A stretch of 64,000 nucleotides of DNA from Flavobacteriales bacterium (GTDB taxonomy: Bacteria; Bacteroidota; Bacteroidia; Flavobacteriales_D; Sanyastnellaceae): contig JAKMCW010000093.1 of the NCBI GenBank assembly GCA_022428205.1, positions 55,626 through 119,625 on the forward strand, given 5' to 3'. The notes below the pieces were generated by a model. That model saw nothing but the letters and a program-made list of their open reading frames with translations. It was not told where the DNA came from and did no database searches. Positions within the stretch are counted from its first letter, which is position 1. The number at the start of each line of letters is the position of its first letter. Below are positions 26,355 through 33,797 of the stretch, one piece after another. The position numbers and the translations under genes are program-made.

Positions 26355-27869
26355 ATGGAAAAAACACTGCTGCACACTGTCATCCTCTCCCTTTGCTCTG
26401 GCCTCGCCGGAGGTGCATTTGTCTGGGCATTGACCGCCTCTCAGCGCTCCGAAGTTCCAGCAACAGCCAACGCGTTGCCCGCCCTCTACCTGCCTGCCTC
26501 AGCCGCCTCCGCTACCGCGCCTCCCACACCCCCCAGCAAGGAGGCTCCGCTGACCACCGGCCTCTCTGATTTTAGATCCGCAGCAAGCGACGCATTGGAT
26601 GCGGTTGTGCATGTGCGCACATCGCGCACTGTGACCCCGAAATACGGATGGTACGATTGGTCTGGATTGTTCCAAACACCGGCGCCACAACAGGTGCCAT
26701 CCGGCTCTGGAAGCGGCGTCATTCTGTCAGAAGCGGGGTATATCATTACCAACCACCACGTCATCAATGGGGCAGATGTCATCGAAGTAGGCCTGAATGA
26801 CAACCGCACCCTGAAGGCTGAACTCGTCGGAACAGACCCCACGACAGACATTGCCGTTCTCAAGATCAGCACCGAAGGGCTCAGCACCCTTGACTGGGGC
26901 GATAGCGACGCCGTACAAGTTGGTGATTGGGTGCTCGCAGTGGGCAACCCCTTTGATCTCACCAGCACGGTGACGGCAGGCATTGTATCGGCCAAGGCGC
27001 GCGACATTCAGCTCCTCAAGCCCGACTTCGACCGGTCGTTGTTTCCCGTCGAGAGCTTCATCCAAACCGATGCAGCGGTGAACCCAGGGAACAGCGGAGG
27101 CGCCCTAGTGGATGCTCAAGGAGCGCTGATCGGGATCAACACCGCCATTGCTTCGAGGACGGGCAGTTACACGGGCTATGCCTTTGCCGTCCCGGCCAAC
27201 CTGGCCCAGAAAGTGGCCCGAGACTTGATCGAGTTTGGCAACGTACAGCGCGCCTTTTTGGGCGTCAACATCCGTCCAGTCGACGAAGACATCGCTGATG
27301 AACTGGCCCTTCCTGAGGTATCGGGCGTCTTGGTCGCAGGCGTAACGGACGGCAGTGGGGCGCGCAATGCCGGAATGGAACCTGGCGATGTGATCGTCTC
27401 GGTGGGAGGCACGCCCACCCCAACTGTACCGCAACTGCTCGAGCGGGTGAACCGATACCGCCCGGGACAATCTGCCTTGGTCCAAGTGTGGCGACACGGA
27501 CAACTGCGCCAACTCGACGTTGAATTGGGCGCCAAAGACGGGGTGTTGGCATCGGTGCCCTCTGAACCGGACAGCAAGCTGAGTAATGCAAGTGAGGCGG
27601 ACAAAGCTGAGGCCTGGGGCGGAACCGTTCAAGCGGCATCAGGCGGAGAAGAAGGGGTCACGGTCAGAGATGCTGGGCAGGGGGCCATGTCGCGAGCCGG
27701 AGTTGAAGAAGGCACTACCATCGTCTCTGTCAATGGCACTCCAACACCCGACCTGTCCGCATTCAAAACAGCCAAGGCCAAGGCCGAATCCAGCGGTCAG
27801 AAGGGCATTCTGCTTGAGGCGATCAATGCCGATGGAGAGACGGTTTGGTACGGCCTCAGTGCACGCTAA
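26355..27869 (+). CDS. HtrA/DegP-type periplasmic serine protease with two PDZ domains
   Basis: 504 residues. A single N-terminal hydrophobic segment (residues ~6-27) anchors or exports it, followed by a Pro/Ala-rich linker. The trypsin-like triad is His 135 (ITNHHVI), Asp 165 (DPTTDIAVL) and Ser 247 (NPGNSGGAL). The PDZ1 domain starts near 'RAFLGVNIRPVDED'; PDZ2 is in the last ~95 residues and is shorter ('GAMSRAGVEEGTTIVSVNGTPTPDL'). It degrades or refolds misfolded envelope proteins. A 95-bp gap upstream suggests its own promoter, though no clean -7 box is visible. Confidence 0.93.
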   Translation: MEKTLLHTVILSLCSGLAGGAFVWALTASQRSEVPATANALPALYLPASAASATAPPTPPSKEAPLTTGLSDFRSAASDALDAVVHVRTSRTVTPKYGWYDWSGLFQTPAPQQVPSGSGSGVILSEAGYIITNHHVINGADVIEVGLNDNRTLKAELVGTDPTTDIAVLKISTEGLSTLDWGDSDAVQVGDWVLAVGNPFDLTSTVTAGIVSAKARDIQLLKPDFDRSLFPVESFIQTDAAVNPGNSGGALVDAQGALIGINTAIASRTGSYTGYAFAVPANLAQKVARDLIEFGNVQRAFLGVNIRPVDEDIADELALPEVSGVLVAGVTDGSGARNAGMEPGDVIVSVGGTPTPTVPQLLERVNRYRPGQSALVQVWRHGQLRQLDVELGAKDGVLASVPSEPDSKLSNASEADKAEAWGGTVQAASGGEEGVTVRDAGQGAMSRAGVEEGTTIVSVNGTPTPDLSAFKTAKAKAESSGQKGILLEAINADGETVWYGLSAR

Positions 27870-27916
27870 GCCCCCTGTGCCTGGGCCTCTTCTTTTTCTC
27901 CCTTATCTTCTTGGTG

Positions 27917-28543
27917 ATGGCGTCGCGCTCCTATTCTCTCCCGCTTTTCCCTCTGGGCATATTCCTGCTGCCAGGAGAGCGCACGGGCCTGCACATCTTC
28001 GAGCCCCGGTACCGCCAATTGGTGGCTGAGTTGGAAGCGGCCCTCACCACAGGTCAGGAGGAAGCCAACCGGTTTGGTATTCCCTTCCATTTCGAAGACG
28101 TCACGGCGCGCACAGGTTGTCTTGCACGTTTGGTGGAAGTCAAAAAAGTCCACCCAGGTGGACGCAAGGACATTGTGGTCGAATGCGTGGGCCATTTCGA
28201 AGCCACGCGTTTTCTCAAGGTTGCCGACCCCAAATTGTACCCCAGCGGTGAGGTCATCGAGCGCGACATGCGGCTCTCACAGCCCCTGTCCGCCCCCCAA
28301 AAGGACGCCGTCAGGAACATCAAGACCCTGCTCGGACAAAGGCCGGACGTCGATGTGAGCCTCCTTGCTAGCCATACCATTCAAGACCTCACCAGTTGGC
28401 TCGGACTCCCCCCTGCCCAGAAGCACCGGCTGCTCGTCTCAAGCGGTGAAAAGCGGACCGCTTTTTTGGATGGTGTACTGCGTTGGACCACGCTTGTGCT
28501 TCAACAGGAGGTACATATCAAGGACGGGTTCTTCCCAAATTAA
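27917..28543 (+). CDS. LON substrate-binding domain protein (no protease)
   Basis: 208 residues from the ATG at 27917 (MASRSYSLPLFPLGIFLLPGE). 'LPLFPLGIFLLPGERTGLHIFEPRYRQLV' is the start of the Lon N-terminal (PUA-like LAN) domain, which fills most of the protein. There is no AAA+ ATPase or Lon protease domain. Such stand-alone LON domain proteins are widespread but their function is unknown; substrate recognition for a protease is a guess. It lies 47 nt after degP. Confidence 0.84.
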   Translation: MASRSYSLPLFPLGIFLLPGERTGLHIFEPRYRQLVAELEAALTTGQEEANRFGIPFHFEDVTARTGCLARLVEVKKVHPGGRKDIVVECVGHFEATRFLKVADPKLYPSGEVIERDMRLSQPLSAPQKDAVRNIKTLLGQRPDVDVSLLASHTIQDLTSWLGLPPAQKHRLLVSSGEKRTAFLDGVLRWTTLVLQQEVHIKDGFFPN

Positions 28544-28567
28544 ACTACGGCATAGCAGGGCTCAGGT

Positions 28568-28575
28568 TATCTTCG
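28568..28575 (+). promoter_or_regulatory. Near-consensus -7 element before the lipoprotein gene
   Basis: TATCTTCG differs from TAnnTTTG at one fixed base and ends 5 nt before the ATG at 28581. Confidence 0.35.
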
Positions 28576-28580
28576 TGTTT

Positions 28581-29459
28581 ATGCAAAGCTTGCACAACAT
28601 GAACACGTCCCCCCGGACGTTCTCGGTGCTCCCTATCGCCATGGTAATCTGCCTCTCTGTGGCCTTGATTGGATGTCAAGAAGGCACTGGATCCTGGGAA
28701 ATCGGTGACTACCAAGACCCCTTGCACCCACAGTACATGGCAACACCCACCGTGTTGCACTTCCCCGATTCCGGGGCCGTGTATCTCGAGGAAGCGGAAT
28801 ATGCTTCTTTCAAGGAGGACCTTTTCGGCTTCATGGACTCCAACAACCAATCAGAATACGAGCGCCATTTCAGGGATTACTATCTCCCAGAGACTTTTCC
28901 GACAGACTCCGTTTTTGACCTCTATGTCCGCATGTGGGGACAATGGGACAGCATCGGGGTGTCCACGCGTTTTGACCACTGGAAGCTGTTGTACAGTTCA
29001 CCGTTTTATGAGGGCGAGGTGTACGACGTGGCCCTGGCCGAAGTGGAATTGCGGCACCACATGGTGTTCCAAAAGCGCTGGACTGGCAACTACAAAAACT
29101 TCGGACGTACGCTCGGAGAGCGCTATCCAGGCGCCCGCATCGAATACCTCGACACCACCTACGTCGAACCCTCAGGTGACACCATCTACAAGCGTCACAT
29201 CACAGCTGAAGCAGAGCGCTTGCTCTATGCCGTGAGGAGACATGGCGTTGATGGGCAGGAAGAAGACGGCATTCGTTGGCTCAATGATGGTTGGCAATTG
29301 GTGCCCAGCGTTGTGGCCATTATGGATTCCAGTGCCGTTGCCAAAGCCTTGGCTCACCAAGGTGAATTTGGCACATTGAAGGCCCCCGTGTCTCGGGCCG
29401 GTAAATGCCCTCAATGGAAATCGACATACCCAACGAGTGGGGTCGCCTCGAAGCCGTAG
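28581..29459 (+). CDS. Uncharacterised lipoprotein
   Basis: 292 residues from ATG 28581 (286 from ATG 28599). The N-terminus ends in a lipobox 'ALIGC', so it should be lipidated and exported. The mature part is acidic and aromatic-rich with no motif I recognise ('YASFKEDLFGFMDSNNQSEYERHFRDYYLPE', 'AEVELRHHMVFQKRWTGNYKNFG'). Its last ~18 codons overlap the start of the next gene in another frame; a TAA in that other frame sits immediately before the next ATG, so a small frameshift near the end is possible. Function unknown. Confidence 0.72.
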   Translation: MQSLHNMNTSPRTFSVLPIAMVICLSVALIGCQEGTGSWEIGDYQDPLHPQYMATPTVLHFPDSGAVYLEEAEYASFKEDLFGFMDSNNQSEYERHFRDYYLPETFPTDSVFDLYVRMWGQWDSIGVSTRFDHWKLLYSSPFYEGEVYDVALAEVELRHHMVFQKRWTGNYKNFGRTLGERYPGARIEYLDTTYVEPSGDTIYKRHITAEAERLLYAVRRHGVDGQEEDGIRWLNDGWQLVPSVVAIMDSSAVAKALAHQGEFGTLKAPVSRAGKCPQWKSTYPTSGVASKP

Positions 29460-30310
29460 TGGTGGGACACGGAAGGTCCATGCCGCCGGCACCTACGTTG
29501 GATACTGCCTTTGACCCCACATCCAAGTGGCATTTGAGACAAGGGACCTATCCCCGACACGGGGAAGTCGCCGCCCAGCTGGACGCCTTGGCTGACACAC
29601 TGGCCCATGCGGGAGTTGAAGTCTTTCGCCCTGTCGATATTCCCGAACTCGAGCAGATTTTTGCCCGCGACGTTGGTTTGGTCGTCGACGGCACTTTCAT
29701 CAGGTCCAGGACCATTGAGGAACGGAAAGGCGAGTGGCAAGGTGTGGCCCCATTGCTAGAAGGGATGGATTGGGTGCAACTCCCCGACAACATTCAACTC
29801 GAAGGAGGAGATGTCATCGTGTTAGACGGTGCCCTGGCGGTTGGGGTGACCCAACGTCCCGAATGGAGCTCCTTAAAAGTGGCCCGTACCCTTCCCCCAG
29901 CATTGTCCTACCTCGCTGAGACTTTCCCCGACAGGGAGCTCATCGGCATCGAATTGCACAAGGACGATGAAGATCCGCTCAAATGTGCACTTCACCTCGA
30001 TTGCGCCTATATGCCTTTGGGCGGAGGAGAAGCGATTGTGTGTCCTGAAGCTTTTGTTGAAGAAGCGCAGTTCAACACCCTGATGAGCAGGCACTCCAAG
30101 TACGCAAGTGTCTCATTGTCAGAAGCTGCCGCACTCCAAAGCAACCTGCTGAGTATCGCCCCTGACACTGTGCTGATTGACCCACAATTCAAACGCCTCG
30201 GAACCATCCTTGCAGATTGGGGTTACACTTTGCTAGAAAGTCCGATGGACAAGGTGGGCAGAATGGGAGGTCTGTTCCGTTGCTCCACCCTGCCCCTCCA
30301 TCGATCATAA
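29405..30310 (+). CDS. Amidinotransferase/arginine deiminase-superfamily protein
   Basis: 301 residues (298 if started at the second ATG, 29414). The guanidine-modifying penta-propeller fold is shown by 'NEWGRLEAVVVGHG', 'IFARDVGLVVDG', 'DNIQLEGGDVIVLDG', the catalytic His in 'CALHLDCAYMPLGGG' and the C-terminal Cys in 'GRMGGLFRCSTLPLHR'. Members act on arginine, methylarginine or related guanidines (deiminase, dimethylarginase or amidinotransferase). It lies 10 nt upstream of a second, CtlX-type member and argS, so arginine or a derivative is the likely substrate. Confidence 0.85.
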   Translation: MPSMEIDIPNEWGRLEAVVVGHGRSMPPAPTLDTAFDPTSKWHLRQGTYPRHGEVAAQLDALADTLAHAGVEVFRPVDIPELEQIFARDVGLVVDGTFIRSRTIEERKGEWQGVAPLLEGMDWVQLPDNIQLEGGDVIVLDGALAVGVTQRPEWSSLKVARTLPPALSYLAETFPDRELIGIELHKDDEDPLKCALHLDCAYMPLGGGEAIVCPEAFVEEAQFNTLMSRHSKYASVSLSEAAALQSNLLSIAPDTVLIDPQFKRLGTILADWGYTLLESPMDKVGRMGGLFRCSTLPLHRS

Positions 30311-30320
30311 TTACATCAAC

Positions 30321-31280
30321 ATGCGTCCCGAAGGTTCACCCCCTCAACAATCCACGGATCTCGTCATGATGATCCGACCGGCCTCTTTTCGCCTCAATGA
30401 GGAAACAGCGGTCAACAATGCGTACCAGCAAAATGCGCCAGGTATAGAGGATGCTGTCGCGTTGGCGCAGGCCGAATTCGATGGTGTTGTATCCGCCCTC
30501 AGGGCTCATGGCGTGAGGGTTGCCGTTTACGACGATGATGCCGAGGCCGACACCCCAGACGCACTGTTCCCCAACAATTGGGTGAGCTTTCACCGAGATG
30601 GCCGAGTGGGCCTCTACCCCATGTTTGCACCGAACCGGCGCCGCGAACGCCGGGAATCATTGCTCCACAGCTTGAGCACGGACCACAACTTGGAACTGGA
30701 TGCCATTGTGGATTTCACCGAATTTGAAGCGCACAATGTCTTCCTCGAGGGCACCGGAAGCCTGATTCTCGATAGGGTCAACGGTACCGCATACGCCGCC
30801 ATAGGCCCAAGGACGGACGAGCAAGCCGTCGCCCACTTTTGCGAGGCATTTGACTACACGCCCCTGACCTTCGTGGCGCACCAAACATCCGGTGACACCG
30901 CTGCTCCCATTTACCACACCAACGTCATGCTCGCCATTGGCACAGATTGGGCGGTGGTGTGCCTGGACATCTTTTCAGAACACGGGGAGCGTGAGGGTGT
31001 CCTGAAGGCCCTTTCAGAAGGACGCAGCACCGTTGTTCAGATTTCGAAGGAACAGGTCAATGGCTTTGCCGGAAACGTGCTCGAAGTCTGCAATACCGCA
31101 GGTGAACGGCTGATCGCCATGTCTTCTGCAGCACACGGGGCCTTCACCCCGGAACAGCGCGCCGCATTGGAAAGCTGCGCCCCCCTCATCCACGCCCCCA
31201 TCCCCACCATCGAACGACTCGGTGGCGGCTCGGTACGCTGTATGCTGGCCGAAGTATTTCTCCCCCCCAACGCACATTGA
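30321..31280 (+). CDS. ctlX: CtlX-type citrulline/guanidine hydrolase
   Basis: 319 residues. Another amidinotransferase-superfamily enzyme: 'VMMIRPASFRLNEETAVNNAYQ', 'ALFPNNWVSFHRDG', 'HNVFLEGTGSLILDR', 'PIYHTNVMLAIGTDWAVVC' (catalytic His) and 'RLGGGSVRCMLAEVFLP' (catalytic Cys) are the marks of the CtlX (citrulline utilisation hydrolase) group common in Bacteroidota. With the neighbouring homologue and argS it suggests arginine/citrulline turnover. Substrate assignment rests on family resemblance. Confidence 0.86.
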   Translation: MRPEGSPPQQSTDLVMMIRPASFRLNEETAVNNAYQQNAPGIEDAVALAQAEFDGVVSALRAHGVRVAVYDDDAEADTPDALFPNNWVSFHRDGRVGLYPMFAPNRRRERRESLLHSLSTDHNLELDAIVDFTEFEAHNVFLEGTGSLILDRVNGTAYAAIGPRTDEQAVAHFCEAFDYTPLTFVAHQTSGDTAAPIYHTNVMLAIGTDWAVVCLDIFSEHGEREGVLKALSEGRSTVVQISKEQVNGFAGNVLEVCNTAGERLIAMSSAAHGAFTPEQRAALESCAPLIHAPIPTIERLGGGSVRCMLAEVFLPPNAH

Positions 31281-31282
31281 AC

Positions 31283-33067
31283 ATGCGCATCGACAACTTG
31301 CTCCAATCCATTGCTTCCTCGGCGTTTGAGGCGTGTTTCGGCCAAGCCCTTCCTGCGGATCAATTCAGCGTTCAGATGACGCGGAAAGAGTTTGCCGGTG
31401 ACCGCACCATTGTGTGCTTTCCCTTGGCGCGCCACAGCAAGGCGGCACCCGACGCAACCGCCACGCGGCTTGGAGAAGCCATGGTAAATGCTGAAGGGCC
31501 CGTGGAGGGGTTCAACGTGGTCAAGGGCTTTCTCAACCTCGAGATTGACAAAGCATATTGGACGCAGTGGCTATTGACGGAAGCCGCGGAGGAAGGATAT
31601 GGCACGCGGCCCGTGGGCAGCGCACCCCATGTGATGGTCGAATACAGCTCGCCCAACACCAACAAACCCCTGCACCTGGGTCATTTGCGCAACAACTTCC
31701 TGGGGCACTCCGTCAGCCGTATACTGGAGGCCGCTGGTCACAAGGTGACAAAAGTGCAAATCGTCAATGATCGCGGCATTCACATCTGCAAGTCCATGGT
31801 CGCATGGCGCAAGTTTGGCGAAGGTGAAACCCCCGAATCCTCAGGTGTCAAGGGTGACAAGCTGGTCGGCAAGTACTACGTGGCTTTTGACAAAGCCTTC
31901 AAAGCAGAGGTAGCCGACCTCGTTGAGGCAGGGACACCAAAAGAAGACGCTGAGAAACAGGCCCCCATCTTGCTCGAGGCCCAAGAAACCCTGCGGCTTT
32001 GGGAGCAAGGTGACACTGACACCGTCGAACTGTGGAAGACGATGAACAGCTGGGTCTATGCTGGGTTTGACACCACGTACCGTACCATGGGGGTTGAATT
32101 TGATCAGCTCTACTTCGAAAGCGACACTTACCTCATCGGAAAAGAACGCGTCCTCGAAGGGCTTGAACGTGGGGTATTCAGCCAGTCGGAAGACGGCGCC
32201 ATCTGGGTTGACCTCACTGGAGACGGACTCGACCGCAAACTGTTGCTGCGCGGCGACGGGACCGCCGTTTACATGACACAAGACATTGGAACGGCCTTGC
32301 TCCGGTTTCAAGATTACCCCGATTTGGACCGCCAGGTGTACACGGTCGGCAACGAACAGGAATACCACTTCAAGGTCCTCTTCCTCGTGTTGGGGAAATT
32401 GGGCTTCCCACAGGCCGAGCGCTGCCACCACCTAAGCTATGGGATGGTAGAGTTGCCGGAAGGCAAGATGAAGTCCCGCGAAGGGACCGTTGTAGATGCC
32501 GACGACTTGATGGAGGAGATGTTTGGCATCGCCAGGGACATCGCCCGTGAAGCTGGTAAGCTGGAAGGGCTCGACGAGGCCGCCCAGCGCGATGTCTTCG
32601 AGCGGGTCGGCTTGAGTGCGCTGAAGTACTTCTTGCTCAAGGTGGACCCCAAGAAGAACATGATGTTCGACCCGACGGCCTCCATTGACTTTTACGGCAA
32701 TACGGGGCCTTTCATCCTCTTCAATTACGTCCGCGGCCGGAGCATCCTTCGCAAGGCCGCCCAAGAAGGCATTGAACCCAGCACGGACATCGCATCATTG
32801 GAAGCTGACGAAATGGAACTCGTCAGCCTGTTGCACGGACTTCCTGACGTTATCAGCGAATCGGCCAGCACATACAACCCTTCCCTGCTGGCCAATTGGT
32901 GCTATGACGTGACAAAAGCCTTCAGCAGCTATTACCAAGACCACTCCATTCTTGGAGCGGATGATGCCGCCAACCGCGACTTAAGGTTGGTGCTGACCGA
33001 ACGGTTCACGCGCAGCTTGCGCACGGGCATGCACCTGCTCGGCATTGCCTTGCCAGAGCGGATGTAA
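31283..33067 (+). CDS. argS: Arginyl-tRNA synthetase
   Basis: 594 residues from ATG 31283 (the track uses a TTG two codons earlier). Class I synthetase: the HIGH motif is HLGH (131-134) in 'EYSSPNTNKPLHLGHLRNN', and the KMSKS region is replaced by 'GKMKSREGTVV', as in many ArgRS. The N-terminal Add1 domain and the C-terminal DALR anticodon domain ('LRLVLTERFTRSLRTGMHLLGI') are present. It charges tRNA-Arg. It directly follows ctlX by 2 nt and is adjacent end to end with the opposing small gene. Confidence 0.95.
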   Translation: MRIDNLLQSIASSAFEACFGQALPADQFSVQMTRKEFAGDRTIVCFPLARHSKAAPDATATRLGEAMVNAEGPVEGFNVVKGFLNLEIDKAYWTQWLLTEAAEEGYGTRPVGSAPHVMVEYSSPNTNKPLHLGHLRNNFLGHSVSRILEAAGHKVTKVQIVNDRGIHICKSMVAWRKFGEGETPESSGVKGDKLVGKYYVAFDKAFKAEVADLVEAGTPKEDAEKQAPILLEAQETLRLWEQGDTDTVELWKTMNSWVYAGFDTTYRTMGVEFDQLYFESDTYLIGKERVLEGLERGVFSQSEDGAIWVDLTGDGLDRKLLLRGDGTAVYMTQDIGTALLRFQDYPDLDRQVYTVGNEQEYHFKVLFLVLGKLGFPQAERCHHLSYGMVELPEGKMKSREGTVVDADDLMEEMFGIARDIAREAGKLEGLDEAAQRDVFERVGLSALKYFLLKVDPKKNMMFDPTASIDFYGNTGPFILFNYVRGRSILRKAAQEGIEPSTDIASLEADEMELVSLLHGLPDVISESASTYNPSLLANWCYDVTKAFSSYYQDHSILGADDAANRDLRLVLTERFTRSLRTGMHLLGIALPERM

Positions 33068-33406
33068 TCACGCCACTTTTCGGCGGATAACTTGGTTGGC
33101 AAACACGAATTCTACTGTACTGCCCTCGGGCGGTCCGGCCTCAATGGTCGCCTCGTGACGTCCCTCTTGGCATTCCAATTCGGCTTGTCCCCCCTCCCAT
33201 TTGAGGGTACATGGTCCGGGCTCACCTGACTCGATCACCACCACGAGTTTTCCGTCACTGTGCCATTGGCAGGACACGACGTGGGCATAAGACCCTTCAA
33301 TTCTGTCACGGCTCAACATCCGCACAAAACGCTTGTACAGTACATACAAGAGCATCGCCATCAGCGCCACAAACAGCACTTGTGAAAGGAGGTCTAATGT
33401 CTGCAT
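33068..33406 (-). CDS. Small membrane-anchored hypothetical protein
   Basis: 112 residues. One N-terminal membrane helix (LLSQVLFVALMAMLLYVLY) followed by a short basic stretch and a soluble beta-rich domain with no motif I recognise. It lies 21 nt downstream of the DUF493 gene and is probably co-transcribed with it. Its stop codon abuts the argS stop with no gap. Function unknown; it looks real from its spacing and clean membrane-anchor pattern. Confidence 0.65.
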   Translation of the reverse strand: MQTLDLLSQVLFVALMAMLLYVLYKRFVRMLSRDRIEGSYAHVVSCQWHSDGKLVVVIESGEPGPCTLKWEGGQAELECQEGRHEATIEAGPPEGSTVEFVFANQVIRRKVA

Positions 33407-33427
33407 GTGGACAGGCGGGATTGGATT

Positions 33428-33700
33428 TCAGAGCGCAAAGATGCCCCCTATGGCCTGCACCTCGAGATAGCGGGCAAAGACCGCATCAGCATCGGCGACC
33501 ACTTCTCGGATGGTGAGGGAAATGTACTTGCCCCCGCCGCTCATTTTCCGGTCGATGGAAACTTCCTGTGGAAACACCCCCACGATGGCGTCTACCTTCT
33601 CGGGCACATTGGGCGAGATGAATTTGAACATGTACTCAGACGGCCAATCGTGATGGGCATCCAGCCGCTGTCTCAGACCGTCGAGTTCGTTGTCCTTCAT
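33428..33700 (-). CDS. DUF493/YbeD-family protein
   Basis: 90 residues, matching the usual length. 'WPSEYMFKFISPNVPEKVDAIVGVF' and 'SGGGKYISLTIREVVADADAVFARYLEV' fit DUF493 (YbeD-like), a small ACT-like alpha/beta fold that may bind a ligand regulating an unknown partner. It is preceded by a perfect -7 box 4 nt from its ATG. The next gene in its transcript is the small membrane protein. Confidence 0.85.
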   Translation of the reverse strand: MKDNELDGLRQRLDAHHDWPSEYMFKFISPNVPEKVDAIVGVFPQEVSIDRKMSGGGKYISLTIREVVADADAVFARYLEVQAIGGIFAL

Positions 33701-33704
33701 GGTG

Positions 33705-33712
33705 CAAAGTTA
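33705..33712 (-). promoter_or_regulatory. -7 element abutting the DUF493 start
   Basis: On the minus strand TAACTTTG, a perfect TAnnTTTG, ends 4 nt before the ATG at 33700. Confidence 0.6.
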
Positions 33713-33726
33713 CCCCCCTACATACA

Positions 33727-33755
33727 GAAAGGAGCACCTCATCGGCGCTCCTTTC
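33727..33755 (-). terminator. Hairpin downstream of the giant gene
   Basis: GAAAGGAGC pairs with GCTCCTTTC around an 11-nt loop, 43 nt past the giant gene's stop. There is no clear T-run after it on the minus strand, so it may be a weak terminator or an mRNA 3'-end stabiliser. Confidence 0.4.
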
Positions 33756-33797
33756 CTTCTGTCCCCTAAGGGGTGGTATTGGTTAAATGTGTGCGAA

